Of a stretch of 36,327 nucleotides of DNA, positions 36,200 to 36,327 are shown in pieces. This DNA is from Comamonadaceae bacterium (lineage in GTDB: Bacteria; Pseudomonadota; Gammaproteobacteria; Burkholderiales; Burkholderiaceae_C): the NCBI GenBank assembly GCA_947452725.1, contig CANGEG010000004.1:1-36327 (forward strand), written 5' to 3'. Made by a program: the position numbers and the translations under genes. Positions within the stretch are counted from its first letter, which is position 1, and the number at the start of each line of letters is the position of its first letter. Below the pieces are notes generated by a model, which ran no database searches, was not told the origin of the DNA, and worked only from the letters and a program-made list of their open reading frames with translations.

Positions 36200-36248
36200 T
36201 GGTAGATAGCTTTGCTTCAACTAGTGTTGAAGCCAAGTGCTACAAACT

Positions 36249-36324
36249 TGGCGACCCTACGGGGATTCGAACCCCGGTACTCACCGTGAAAGGGTGATGT
36301 CCTAGGCCTCTAGACGATAGGGTC
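36249..36324 (-). tRNA. tRNA-Glu (TTC)
   Basis: Minus strand GACCCTATCGTCTAGAGGCCTAGGACATCACCCTTTCACGGTGAGTACCGGGGTTCGAATCCCCGTAGGGTCGCCA; full cloverleaf with encoded CCA. Confidence 0.97.
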
Positions 36325-36327
36325 ATA

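Noticed and set aside
1-36327. CRISPR arrays, IS elements, integrase or phage genes
   Set aside because: No regularly spaced long direct repeats, no transposase or integrase-like ORFs seen on either strand, despite the tRNA pair at the right edge.

Overview
The window (36,327 bp) looks like a Burkholderiales/Comamonadaceae-type chromosome segment made almost entirely of catabolic gene modules. That lineage guess rests on gene style and the many Bug-type binding proteins; no search was run. Module A (about 1-6534, + strand, LacI regulator divergent): hydroxyquinol-type intradiol dioxygenase, SDR, BKACE/DUF849 enzyme, zinc-less MDR oxidoreductase, cupin and a Bug solute-binding protein. A perfect 16-bp palindrome lies upstream of the first gene. 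Module B (6575-21350, - strand): a very compact 14-gene array running GntR/UTRA regulator, LivK-H-M-G-F, Bug protein, LeuC/LeuD-like hydro-lyase, HyuB/HyuA, isochorismatase-like protein, fumarate-reductase-like flavoprotein and a PEP-mutase/isocitrate-lyase-family lyase. Most junctions are 4-bp ATGA overlaps. The gene combination suggests an undescribed route opening a heterocycle or amide and ending in a 2-alkylmalate-type lyase. Module C (21511-31481, - strand, IclR divergent): two flavin monooxygenases, Bug, TPP enzyme, PDR-type reductase, SDR, Bug and a phthalate-dioxygenase-like Rieske oxygenase. Module D (32566-34813): a third flavin monooxygenase divergent from a MarR regulator. The right end has a small membrane ORF, a FolB-like protein, a small Cys-rich protein, and tRNA-Asp(GTC) and tRNA-Glu(TTC) on the minus strand. 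Best leads: the module B pathway (with an isochorismatase homologue lacking the nucleophilic Cys), the hydroxyquinol/BKACE operon, and strong operator palindromes at all four regulators.
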